From Trochalopteron elliotii (Eukaryota > Chordata > Aves > Passeriformes > Leiothrichidae), in contig JANPWX010000031.1 of the NCBI GenBank assembly GCA_024734555.1, positions 817,102 to 881,101 of the forward strand: DNA of 64,000 bases. The letters run 5' to 3'. The notes below the pieces were generated by a model. That model did no database searches. It was not told where the DNA came from and worked only from the letters and a program-made list of their open reading frames with translations. The first letter of the stretch is position 1; each line of letters begins with the position of its first letter. Below are positions 10,397 through 21,505 of the stretch, piece after piece. A program made the position numbers and the translations under genes.

Positions 10397-12124
10397 ATGT
10401 CTTCATGTGTCCATGAAACTATCTGACCTTTAGGATCTTTCTCCACTTCCAGGACCTTTCCTCCAGCTACAATCTTCACTGCCTGCTTTTCAGGTTCTCT
10501 TCTTCTTATGAAGATGACTTCATTTGGGACCTCTGATTTCCCACCACATGCTCTTCTTTCTAGAACCCCAAGCTCTACATTTTCCCAAGCTAAATAATGC
10601 AATGTGAGACCCAGATCCTGTATTTCATATCTCTGTTAACTGGAGGATTTGGGACATGCCACTTTTCTTTAGAGCAGGTGTTCTCAAAACTTACAAGGAG
10701 TCCACAACAGTTGCAGCTGGCAAGCAGCAGGCTCTACTTGAAGGTTCATTGGTTCAGTTTCAGACATTTACCCCTGCACACAGTTGTTAATGTTTACAGT
10801 TTGAGGTTTTGATTTTTTTGGGTTTTTTTTTCCTGTGATGAATAAAAACTAGGAAATGGTCTCAGGAAAAACTCACATGATTCAAAGGCCATGGTCAAAT
10901 AAGCATTTTATTTTAAAGGATCTCTGTCCAGTTTTCTTACACTAAGTACCAAACTGTGTACCCAACAGAGCTTTAAGCTGCAGTAATTGACCTCAAATGA
11001 AGACCTTGTTCCTCTGGAGCTTTTAAAACCATAAATCTTGCTTAAATGTGTTTTTGCATAGTTTCTAGCATTGTTACAGGTGGGTCAAAATCTTGTCTCT
11101 GAATAATGTTATACAATATAAACATATGACAACTGAAATATTTTTATTCATTCCAAAGCACAAATTTTGAGGGGAAAATGGTTGTTGAATTGAAATTCCT
11201 GTAAACATACTATTAGAAGATGCTCGTCACAACAAGGGTGCCTATGGAGGAGCACTTTTCTGTCTTTTCATTTGTGGCCCTACTGCTAATGTCCAAAATA
11301 TTTGTCAAATACACTGGTTCAGCTCTTTTCTATTGACAGCTGTCTGCAGCTCAGTTAATGTACTAAGAGGAACTGAAGTTTTTTTCTGATTTTGCCTGAA
11401 CTAGGTGAACTGAACAAATTGATCGGTCCTGTTACCTGACTAAAGGTTTGGTTTACATCAAAGCAGCTAATGGAGCCTTTTCCCTCTGTCTGAACAGAAA
11501 AGTGCGAAAGAATGAATCCTGCTCTGCTTGGGTGAAGTGCCAATTAAGTCAGTGGAAAAGTAGACATTTATGGCAGTTTGGCCACAAGCACAGTATTTCG
11601 AGGCAGCTGCTGGTTCTTCAGAGCTGCAGTTCAGCAGCCGTGTACTCTACCTTTGAAAGGCCTTGGTTTAGCAGTCTTTCTTAGTGACAAAAGGTTTCTC
11701 TCTGCTATATTTCTGAAAGTAACAAGCTTTTCTTTTTTGCAGATGAGGGGTGAATGAAGTCTGAAAAGGGGAGACACAAACTATGTTGCAGAGGAACAGG
11801 GTGATATTCTCTAAGAATTCCTAAAATCACAAGAAACACGACCTAGTAGCCAGCCGGGATACGCAGCACTTCAGCATCTTCTACTACCGTAGCTGTATGC
11901 TGAAAATGAAGTATGTTTTAACTGGAAAGGTGTTGATGTCTACAATAACTCCTTATGCCTTCTCTGGCCATCACAGAAGGGCATCTCTTGAATTTTTTAT
12001 GTGAATTGCCTGCACTTTCTTCAGAGTGAGTTAAAGAGTAGTAGCAAAATGCAGTTGACTACAGCAGAAGCTCTGTCATTTCTTTGCAGACAGTGCTTGC
12101 AGTGCTCGTATGATATGATTATCA

Positions 12125-12180
12125 GGGCAGGCCTTTTACATTCTGCTATAATTGGGCAGGCCTTTTACGTTCTGCTAGGA
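12125..12180. repeat. 29-bp tandem duplication
   Basis: GGGCAGGCCTTTTACATTC and the bases after it recur 29 bp downstream with one A-to-G change (copies start at 12125 and 12154). It is a local duplication in otherwise unique sequence. Confidence 0.85.
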
Positions 12181-14439
12181 AAACAAGACCCTTTCATCCA
12201 GAATTCAAACAAAGCACATCTTATAAAAAGTTTTTTGAGACATATATATCTTCCTCAGGAAGGGAAAGTAAAAGCTGACTCCCCTCCTAGAAGAGGAAGT
12301 AGTTGAGAATAAATCTGCTTGCAGTTATTGCAGCAACTACTGTGAATTACATTTATTAATTCTGTTGAAAGACTTGATGGGTGTTGGAAAGAAATAGCCA
12401 TAAATCCTACATATTTGTGTCACAGAAATATAAGGGGTCTGATTTTTACACTAATCTCATGTAAGTACTTCTGGGCTGATTTTATTGGATTAATTTCTGG
12501 TTTGCTTCAACAGTAAGAGAAATCAGAATCAGGCATAAAAATTTCTACCTGTTCTCACTAAGCTACAAAGCGGATGGCCCTGACTGCAAGTCAAATGGGG
12601 AAGCATGAATGAATTAACATCAAAACATTTTTCTTTCTTCCTTTCTAACTGAAATTGCTTTCAGCCTGCTGAATTTCTAATGCATCCTCTGGTGATCACT
12701 TCCTCAGTCTCCCATTCCCTCTTTGCTCTCTCGTCTGCTCAGCTCTGATGATAATGCACCATGCAGAGGTATAAGCCATATTTTTAGATACACAGACATT
12801 ATAATTGATTTTTCCCCTCCAGTTCCTGTGAGGAGTAACTAGATACTTTATCACTTTTAAATCTAGATACTTGCTATTCCTTTACCTCTACCCATTTCAT
12901 CATACCCCAGTGAGGATTATGTGAAAGGGATATATGAGTCCCTCCTGCTGGGCCAACAGGCTAGCTTTTAATTGGCTTTTATGAATCACTTTCAAGATGC
13001 TTGAAATTGTAGAAAAAGTCTAAAATAATTTGAAGGGGGTGTTGGTTGATTTTTGTCTTGTTATTTTTTTTTAAATAAAGCATTTTACAAATGCACTTAG
13101 TTGCATCTTAAAGAGTTCTGCTTTCTCAGATAAAGTCTTTAAATACTTGAAAGAATGTTTCTGGTTAATGAACACAGAGGAATTATCTATTAAAACATTA
13201 AAACACTGTTGATGGAGTAAACCCTTAATATTTTGTTAAAGGCAATACGAAAATGAGACCTAATTGCTATTATATGGTACCAAAATTGATTTTGTAGTAC
13301 TTTGAATTACCATTCAAGTCACAAGTCTGTTGGCAGTGCTCCTGCACTTAGCAGGAGAAAGTTTTCATGCCATAAAATATAACTTCCCTGGGACTACATG
13401 CCACATGTCCTATATTCTAGCCAGAAGATAATCAGACTGTTTTTTTCTGCAAGATGGTAAAACTACGAATGGAAACTCTGTGAATAGAATGGCAAAGGGC
13501 AGTGCTCCATCAGTGCAACTAAACTATTTCATTCCTCCTTTTGTTTTTTCTAACCCAATAGAAAATTTTCCTTACCACTTCATGCTGTGTAACACAGCAT
13601 CTATATTGCCATTGCTTTAATGCAACAATACATTATATTTTTTTAAATCTGTTTGGTTTTTAACTTGAAGAGTTATCCAATGTCAGCTAGAAAAATCATA
13701 TATGATACATTAAAAAAATAATCCTAGGAATTTCTTGATAATTTTTCCAGGGATAATCATATTCTTTTTACTGATTAATTTGAATTTTCCTAATTGGTCA
13801 TGTACAAGTCCAAGCTCAAATGACTGTGTAAGTTGAAACAAGTCTTCTAATGGGGCTGTAACTTTTGCTCCCAAATGCAACAGAGACTTCAGAAAGAAAT
13901 GTAGTTATACAGCATGAAAGCTACAGATTTCTCCTGATGTGAGTCCTCTGTTACTTGTTTTCCATAAGAACATTACATGTAAAGCAACTGAGACATGAGA
14001 ACCTTAAATGCTTCTACTTAAGCCACACCAGATTCAAGCCTAAGAAATGGAATGAAGCAGAGGAATGAAATTGCCTGTATATAATGCAGAACATCTTTAC
14101 AATAGAAATGTCATTTCTGTCTACTTAATAAGCTCACTTTCTTGTTGAATGACTCTTCACGTCTCTGTAGCACCAGGAGGTTTTCTACTTGCTTTCTCAG
14201 TCTTTCTTAGGCAAAATATGACTCCTTCTGTTTGGAAAAAGTACCTACTCATGACAATTTAAAGTGTGTAAATTGGAAAATATGGAGAAACATGGAAATG
14301 ACTGATGTGAGCTTTGGGCTCCAAGAATCTTAGCTTGAGAAATTACATCCACTTCATACAACCATATGGACTATACAACAAAATGGACTACTACTTAATT
14401 TTTTCTGTGGTGGCCAATTAGCTTTCTAGACCCTAACTG

Positions 14440-14473
14440 GTATTAATACTATCAGTTGTGATAGTATTAATAC
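14440..14473. repeat. Perfect 15-bp inverted repeat, 4-base loop
   Basis: Left arm GTATTAATACTATCA (14440-14454), loop GTTG, right arm TGATAGTATTAATAC (14459-14473). Each arm also contains the self-complementary core GTATTAATAC. The sequence could form a stable hairpin or cruciform. No known element was recognised around it. Confidence 0.9.
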
Positions 14474-16379
14474 TGTCAGTTACACCAATTAAAAAAATAA
14501 TGTGATTATCAACTGGGAAAGGAAAAGGGAGAGAGAAAGAGGACATCTATCAGTACTTTTTTTTTTTTTGAAACAAAAGGGAAATACTGAGTTTACTGAA
14601 ACAATGACATCTCAGGTTGAAAAAAAATTCTTATTTCTCAAAATATTTTGTGTACAGCAAAACATATTAATAAGATTTAATTTGAAATTGTTTTCTTGAC
14701 ATGAAACTCTTCATCAAACTTTAAAACCCAATCAATCCGAAAACCCAACCAAAACCTGATACACTTAAATAAGAGGAAGAGGTAATTCCAGAAGACTGTC
14801 AAAATAAAGATTTAGCTGACAAAAGAAAATTCTGAATTTGTGAAGTAAGAAACACAATCCAAAAATTTTTATATTTCTATATAATCTCAGAAAGCTACTC
14901 TGAAAACTGATATACTTTGTCTCCAAATGTGAACAAATTATCAGGAATAAATATAAAGGCAACTTTATCCCACACATCCATCTTTTTATTTCTTACTCTT
15001 CTTCAAACGGGAAGAAATCTCACCATTACTATTTTAACTATTTGAACTCAGCTGTACCCAAACATTTTGTTTAGGAGACTACAGCATTCAATCAACAAAG
15101 ACTGAGCCAACACTTTCTGGGGTGTTGCCAATTATGTTAAAAATGCAAGTCTTTCTACAGGTCACTGAATGATGCAACTATTACTATATAGCAGAAAACC
15201 TCATTTGGACATTTCTCAAAATGTGAAGTTAGTCATGGGTCTTGATGAGTACAGAATCCCTGGGCTGAACAGCTTGACAGAAGAAATGGAAAGGAAAAAA
15301 ACTAACTGCTGATGCTTTTAATTTTATATATATATATATGTATTTAACCACTGTGTTCGTAGTCTGTGACCCATTTTTGGCCATAGAATAAGTTATAAAG
15401 AATTCAATCATGAAAGCTCTAACTGTAGATCTTACCTTATATGGGTTTTTTATTATTCTATAGAGTGTATAAAAACATGTTCCTTTACCACAGCATAAAA
15501 CTGAAGATCACCTTGTTTAAAATGCCAGTTTCTACAGAGAAAAAAAATATTCTTGTGATTCTAGAACTACTACCCAGCTAACAGTATCCCTAATGGTCAC
15601 CACTGATATAAAACATTCAACTTTCACTCTGAAATGCTCTCTAATCACTGGGAGACCTTATTCATCTTCATGAGAAAGTTAGATACCTTGGCTTGTCTCA
15701 GCAGTAAGAACACATCTAAAGGAGTTCCTCCCTCTGGGCTCTGGGGATTTTTTTTTTAATCTAGAATTGTCATATTTGTCTCTTGTTCCTCATAAACAAA
15801 GGTGAACAAAAGTACTCACAGACATAAGGAGCTGATATGGGGAAAGAACACTTAACTTGAAGAATGTAGATCCTAACTTAATGAACACACAAATTTTCCT
15901 TCTGGGATTAATTTCAGTCAGATTATATTTTGAATTAGTGAATAAAATATCTCATTTTTAAACATATTTTGCTCTTGCCCAATAACAAACAAACAAGCTG
16001 AACCTCACAGTTCCCAAATTCTCCCCGTCTGTACTCCTGTCTATACTTGTTGGGTTGAGACTGCAATCCATTCTTGTGCTTGGTGAGCCTGGTAAAACAA
16101 TGGCTCCATTTGCTGAATAAATTTTTCACTTATTGACCCATTCAAAACCAACCTTTTTGGAATGCACTGAGGGAAACCTCCTCAGTGCATTTACCCCACT
16201 CTGTTCATTCACAGTTTGATATGAAGTTCAATGTATATGCATCAAATGTTCTCATTTGATGCAGACTTCCTGAAGAGAATGACAGTGACTCATGACTGCT
16301 CCTGAGTCACTGCACATTTTGCAACAAGACATGAAGGAAGAACTGAAGTGAATAAAACCAGACTATTATTTTCTATCTA

Positions 16380-16967
16380 GGTGTCCTGGGGTGCCTCAGG
16401 CATAGCATCACCATCCGGGCAAGGGAGGGGATTGTCCCTCTCTGCCTTGCACTGGGGAGGCCTCATCTCAAGTGCCTGGGGCAGTTCTGGGTGCCACAAT
16501 ATAAAAAATACATAAAACTATTACAGAGTGTCCAAAGGAGGGCCATGAGGATGGTGAAGGGTTTGGAGGAGCAACTGTATGAGGAGGGGCTGAGGTCACT
16601 TGGCCTGTTCAGCCTCGACACTGAGGGGAGACCTCATTGTGGTCCTCAATATCTGCAGGAGCAAAAGCAGAGGAATAGGCACTCTGATCTCTTCTGTGTG
16701 ATGACCAGTGACTGGACATGAGCAAATGGCATGAAACTCTGTTAGAGGCAGTTTAGGGTGGGTATCAGGAAAAGGCTTTTCACCCAGAGGTGTTTGGGCA
16801 CTGGAAGAGGCTCCCCAGGGAAGTGGTCACAGCACCAAGCCTCACAGAGCTCAAGAAGTGTTTGTAGAATGCTCTCAGGCACGGGTTGGGATTCTTGCAG
16901 TGTCCAGGAGTGGGACTTGACGCTCCTGATGAGATCCTTCCAACTCAGCATGTTCTGTGATTCTATG
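16380..16967 (+). mobile_element. CR1 LINE, 5'-truncated, complete 3' end
   Basis: About 590 bp of an avian CR1 retroposon in plus orientation. It starts within the end of the reverse-transcriptase ORF region, continues through the 3' untranslated region and stops exactly at the TGATTCTATG terminus. Recognisable stretches include the segment encoding a decayed RRAMRMVKGLEE-like peptide (near 16530) and the bases preceding the terminus. Frameshifts and stops show it is dead. 5' truncation is the normal outcome of CR1 retrotransposition. Confidence 0.93.
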
Positions 16968-17603
16968 TAAATTCTTGAACTTGTGAGGAAGATACAGTAA
17001 AGCAGAGTAGCTTCTATCTAAAGAAACAGCCTATGCTTTCTAAAAGGCAATGGAAGTACCTTGGCCAAACTGGAGATGGTAAGGGACAAAGCAGGCATAT
17101 GTGTGAAGAAAGAAAAAACAAACCCACTACAATTGGATAAAGAGTATTTTTCTCTCTTGGGTTTTTTTTGTTTTGTTTTGGGTTTTTTTTCCCTATGGAA
17201 ATATGAATATATTTTATGTATCTCTGAATTTCCCAGCTAAAAAAAGATAAAAACTTTACAAGCCCTGCAGCAAAGGTATATCGGAGGCAACATCAGCCAG
17301 GCAACATGCCAACATCTCTAAACATTTTTAGCCACATTTTTCAAATTTAACAGCAACCAAAGAAGAGCATATAAACACCAAGCTCTTGGAAAACTTCGAG
17401 AATGCATTGTTTTAGTTTAGGTATTCCTACATGAGGAGAATTGCTAAGGATGCATGTTAAAACAGGTATTTATATTCATATATTCATGCTGCCTTGTTAT
17501 TGCATGTGAACTGCATGTCAGAAACATGCACCTGTACAATATATGTTTCAATACTAGTTCACAGTCCTCAAGAAAATCATTAAACATTTCCTCCTCTATT
17601 TTT

Positions 17604-17653
<50 letters not shown>

Positions 17654-19350
17654 TTTGCATTTCTTTGACATTAAGACATTAATATTGAAAGTTCTTAAAA
17701 TTCTTCACACATTTCAGAGTGAGAGAACTGGTAAGGGACGTTTGTAGGGATTAGTCACTTGTTATTTTCCCACTACATCAGGAGATACTTTAGAATATAT
17801 TGTGGAAGAATGCAACACTCCTTATAGGAGTAGAATTTATGACTTTATCAGTCTTTGTTTCTTTCTTTTCCCCATGAATTTTTAGAAGGGAAATTTTGTT
17901 GAAAACTTGCATTCCTCTAATACTCTGAATTATTTATGGCCTTTGAGAGGAGAATTCGTATCATATTAGTGCTGGAAAGCTTTTTCTAAAACCATCTGTA
18001 GTTGTCTATAAATGCACCTGACAAACTAGCCTTTTAATGTTATATTTTCACCCCACTGGTGAAAGGAAACATTAAGTTTGTCATTTTATAAAACTTATTT
18101 CCTTGTCATTTTTCATTTATTTGATGGAAAAATCAAATCAAGTCAGGAAAAAAACTCTCATGCTGTTCCCCTGTTCACCAGAGAAGATAAATGTGGAAGT
18201 CAATGTGTATTAAGTAGCATTATATGCTAACATTAAATGACTGCAAAGTACTGATATGCTTTCTCTTATTATCTCTCTGGGACATCTGTCAATATTAATA
18301 CAGTAAGAGGCTAAGCAATTATCCCTAGTATATAAGTATCAGATCCAAATGCATCACCCTTCAAGCAATTAAATGGAACCTTAGGGATAGAAGATTAACA
18401 TACTATTATTTTTAATTACATTATTTATTCCCATTTTTGCTTTATGAAGATTAAGAGCTGGTTAGAAAACTAACAGCAAGGAGGGGCTAAAATCCTCTGA
18501 AACTTTTAATTTTTTTTTATTTATTTATGCATTTAATATTATAATTCCCTCTAGAAGAAAAGAGGCAGTGTCCAGTTGTTTAACCATAAGCCCTTCATTA
18601 GGAAAATTTATTTTATGTGACAGGTAGAGTGCTGTTTGACTCCATTTTCCAATTAGCCATTGGTTTCCTAAATTACTTTGTGAGGACCAATGAATCTAAA
18701 TATCTAAATGTGTCTCATGTCTATGCAAATGGAAGATAAATATAAGGATCAGTGGTATAGAATTTGGTAACACACGTAATGGACTCCCCTCATTTCTTCA
18801 GCAGAAGTGGAGTCTCAGCCTCATAGATGACAGACCACGTAAGTTTACTCACTTTTGTATCTACCATTACATATAAGAGAAAAAGCTGAAAGAATTCTGA
18901 AAATGTAATATTAGAGAAAATATGGAGGTTAACATGGAATTAAGGAAAAAAGCAAAAAGACAAGACATTCATTTTAAGAGCTAGTAGTAACTTGATCAAA
19001 ATAAAAAAAGATACAATAAAGACAAGCCCATTAGAATCTGCTGTATTAGAATCAAATTTATTAGTCTGGGAATATGTCTTTCACTACTGGCTTCTGAAAA
19101 AGGTCACCTAGTTCTTATAAGCACTTTATCATCATCTGGCATTGAAGTGAAATGAATTTTTGCCACAGTTTGGGCCCTCTGTCCCTCAAAGTACACCATG
19201 TGATATCATCACAAACTTCCTACATTCCTGTGGAAAGTGGTTGGTCACTTGAGCCAAGGTACCTCGCATACTAAAGGACAGAACTATAAGCAGAAGATGG
19301 TTTGCTGCAGTCTAGTTATATAATATTGAAATATTTGACTCATGAAGTTG
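16968..19350. other. AT-rich unique sequence with microsatellite
   Basis: No gene seen. It contains a G/T tract at 17159-17192 and the (TAC)n microsatellite at 17604-17653. A 36-bp interval at about 18802-18837 is framed by a polypyrimidine-AG and GTAAGT but is too short to call an exon. Confidence 0.55.
17604..17653. repeat. (TAC)n microsatellite, about 16-17 units
   Basis: Uninterrupted trinucleotide repeat of 50 bp. The poly-tyrosine predicted in one frame and the other homopolymeric peptides here are artefacts of it. A pure array of this length is likely polymorphic. Confidence 0.97.
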
Positions 19351-19658
19351 CCCAGAAGGCTGGAGCACCTCTCCTATGGGGATAGGCTGAAGGACCCATG
19401 GTTGTTCAGTCTGGAGAAGAGAAGACTCTGGGGACACCTTATTGCAGTCTCCTAGTACTTGAAAGAGGCTTATAAAAAAGAATGGGCTAGAATTTTACAG
19501 ACATAGATAGTAATAGGACAAGGGGGGAAGAGTTTTAAACTGAAAGAGGAGATATTTAAATTATATATTAGAAAAAGGTTCTTTACTACACAGTGGTGAG
19601 ACACCAGAACAGGTAGCCCAAAGGAGTTGTGGATGACCTTGTCCATGTTGTTCAACCT
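19351..19658 (+). mobile_element. CR1 LINE fragment, both ends missing
   Basis: About 300 bp in plus orientation matches the CR1 segment that begins GGCTGGAGCACCTCTCCTAT and runs through the GTTCAGTCTGGAGAAGAGAAG and TTTTAAACTGAAAGAGG stretches. It fades near 19650, before the CR1 3' terminus. Divergence is higher than in the 16380 copy, so this looks older. The minus-strand open frames across it are incidental. Confidence 0.88.
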
Positions 19659-21439
19659 AGAACTCCAGGACTTGCTGCTGCTTGGAAAATGTTTTGTGGA
19701 ATGGATAAAACCTGCCATACGCTAGCCACAGTACCTGTAGAATGAGTGGTATCTTATAAATAAAGAGAAAAGATGGATCAGGACCAATGGTGGTTGTGTA
19801 TTTAAAAAAACAAAACTGATGGGCAACACTTTTCATACTGGGACTGAGGATTTTACAAGATGGGTGGGGGACAGACAAGGGATGGCAAGATAGTGTTGGT
19901 GAGAACTGACAGTACCACCTCTCTGTAATTTTAAACTTTCAAGCTCTGCTGCTACAACAGTTAGCAGTAATCCCCTAAGCTTGCACAGTGATTATGCAAG
20001 ATTTCTTTCCATGGCTATGGTCCCTCACAGTTATTTGTTTCATGACAGTGAGAAGCTGAAAAAAAATCTGTGAAGTTTAAACAAGTTTGGAAAATGTAAA
20101 CTGCTGGATAATAACTTAAAACAGTCTATTTGATGAATGTGGTTGTGTCAAGCAGTATGTGACTAACTTGAAACTGTGAGAGTGGCAGAGAAATAAAACA
20201 TCAGGGTCAAAGTCATGGTGAGCTTTCAATCGTGCTTGGAAATATGACATTCTTTCTCACATGGGATTTCTCATTAGGTCTCTTTTGACATTCTCCAACC
20301 ATTAATACACCTGTTGAGAAAATTACAGTTGTCCTGAGGATGAAAAAACATGTCAGTTTCAAACAGCAAATGCTGGAAAACTGCTTAGAGTCAGTAGAGA
20401 TTGTTGTAAATTTTGGAAAAAGAAACACCTTCATTAAATAAGTAGAATTATAGAATGATCATAAAAGATACTTTTCAATTTCACCTGATCAAAATGAAGA
20501 GCCATTATGAAGGGGGCCATTTTATAGAATTAAAGATGCAAGAGGTATATTAAATCTTATATTAAATCCTATATTAAATCCTATATTAACTCACAAAAGC
20601 AGGTTCAGGTGGATTCTGCTTTGTGTCCCCATTTCTGCTTGAAGAAAGAATTAAATTCATTACTATGAAAATCATGAGAACCTCAAGGGAGGATTTTTGC
20701 TGGTTTTGCTGTGGTTTTTTTTGTTATTGTGTGGTTTGTTGTTTTGTTGGTTTGGGTTTTTTTGGGTCTTTTTTAGAAAGAAATCAGGTCTTTAAAGTAT
20801 CTGGCAAGTTATGGCAAAAAAATTTTTACTCCTTTTTCAGAATAAGGAATGAGATAGAAAAGTAGTAATACAGCAACATGAGGAAGAGTCAGTAAGATGT
20901 ACATGTTTTGAATTTGTATCTGAAAATTATAAGAATACATACTTGCATAGATCAGAGTAACAGTTTCCCTTTAAAAAATTTGTTGATGTCAATTTGTAAC
21001 TCATCAAATAGTTCTAGTTATCTTGTTCATGGAAAGTTTTAGCAAATTTGTACAGGGAAATGCCATGATACAAAATGAAGGAAGGAACACTCATGACTGA
21101 AGAAAACTCTTGCTAAAGCTCTTTGATCCACTGAGTATCCTTATATTAAAATGAAAAATAGCAATGGGTTCAGTATAAATCTAACATATCTGGAAGGAAC
21201 ACTAAAGTGGGAAATTGTTACAGATGACAGTCTGTAATAGAAAAGTGTACAAATTCATATGTACTGGTTTCTTCTAGGGATTATAAGTCAGTTTTAAAAT
21301 GTAAATTAATATGAACAATGTCTTGTCTACTTAAAATATTTGAGAATAATATATGCAGAGAAATTGCCATTTACAATTACAGTTCTTATTTAACTTTTAG
21401 AGGTTTACTAATTGCATAAGAATATTTAGCATTTAAAAT
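19659..21439. other. AT-rich unique sequence, no gene seen
   Basis: It contains a 12-bp tandem repeat (20547-20590) and a G/T tract (20701-20774). AGAATTATAGAATGATCATA at about 20446-20465 hints at a very decayed CR1 3' end in minus orientation, but it is too short to call. Confidence 0.55.
20547..20590. repeat. 12-bp tandem repeat, 3.7 copies
   Basis: ATATTAAATCTT is followed by two copies of ATATTAAATCCT and a partial copy. It is a small AT-rich minisatellite in unique sequence. Confidence 0.9.
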
Positions 21440-21505
21440 ACAGAATCACAGAATTGTTAGGGTTGGAAGGGACCTCTGGAGATCCTCTAGTCCAGCCCTG
21501 CTGCC
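21440..21505 (-). mobile_element. CR1 LINE 3'-end fragment
   Basis: Reading on the plus strand, ACAGAATCACAGAATTGTTA followed by GGGTTGGAAGGGACCTCTGG and a CTAGTCCAGCCC stretch is the reverse complement of the CR1 3' terminus. Only about 65 bp survive, so it is a severely 5'-truncated insertion. Confidence 0.9.

Larger units (their letters stand above)
10397..16379. other. AT-rich unique sequence, no gene seen
   Basis: No convincing exon. It holds a G/T tract (about 10811-10832), a 29-bp tandem duplication (12125-12180), a 15-bp perfect hairpin (14440-14473) and a short TA microsatellite near 15327-15340. A purine-rich minus-strand open frame at 10384-10602 is judged to reflect composition. 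Confidence 0.55.

Noticed and set aside
10384..10602. Minus-strand frame rich in E, K, R and G beside the telomeric array
   Set aside because: The plus strand here is pyrimidine-rich, so purine codons are expected by composition. The peptide is unrecognised and the frame has no ATG start at its annotated end (TTG).
16491..16721. 76-codon plus-strand frame
   Set aside because: It is a decayed piece of the CR1 ORF, interrupted relative to the family, and is already covered by the CR1 annotation.
17454..17747. 97-codon frame with poly-tyrosine
   Set aside because: The tyrosine run is the (TAC)n microsatellite. The rest is unremarkable.
18802..18837. 36-bp interval between a polypyrimidine-AG and a GTAAGT donor
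   Set aside because: Microexon-size intervals with such framing are expected by chance in sequence of this length, and no partner exon is evident.
20441..20530. Possible CR1 3' remnant in minus orientation
   Set aside because: Only about 20 bases resemble the CR1 terminus, and the following sequence does not continue the match.
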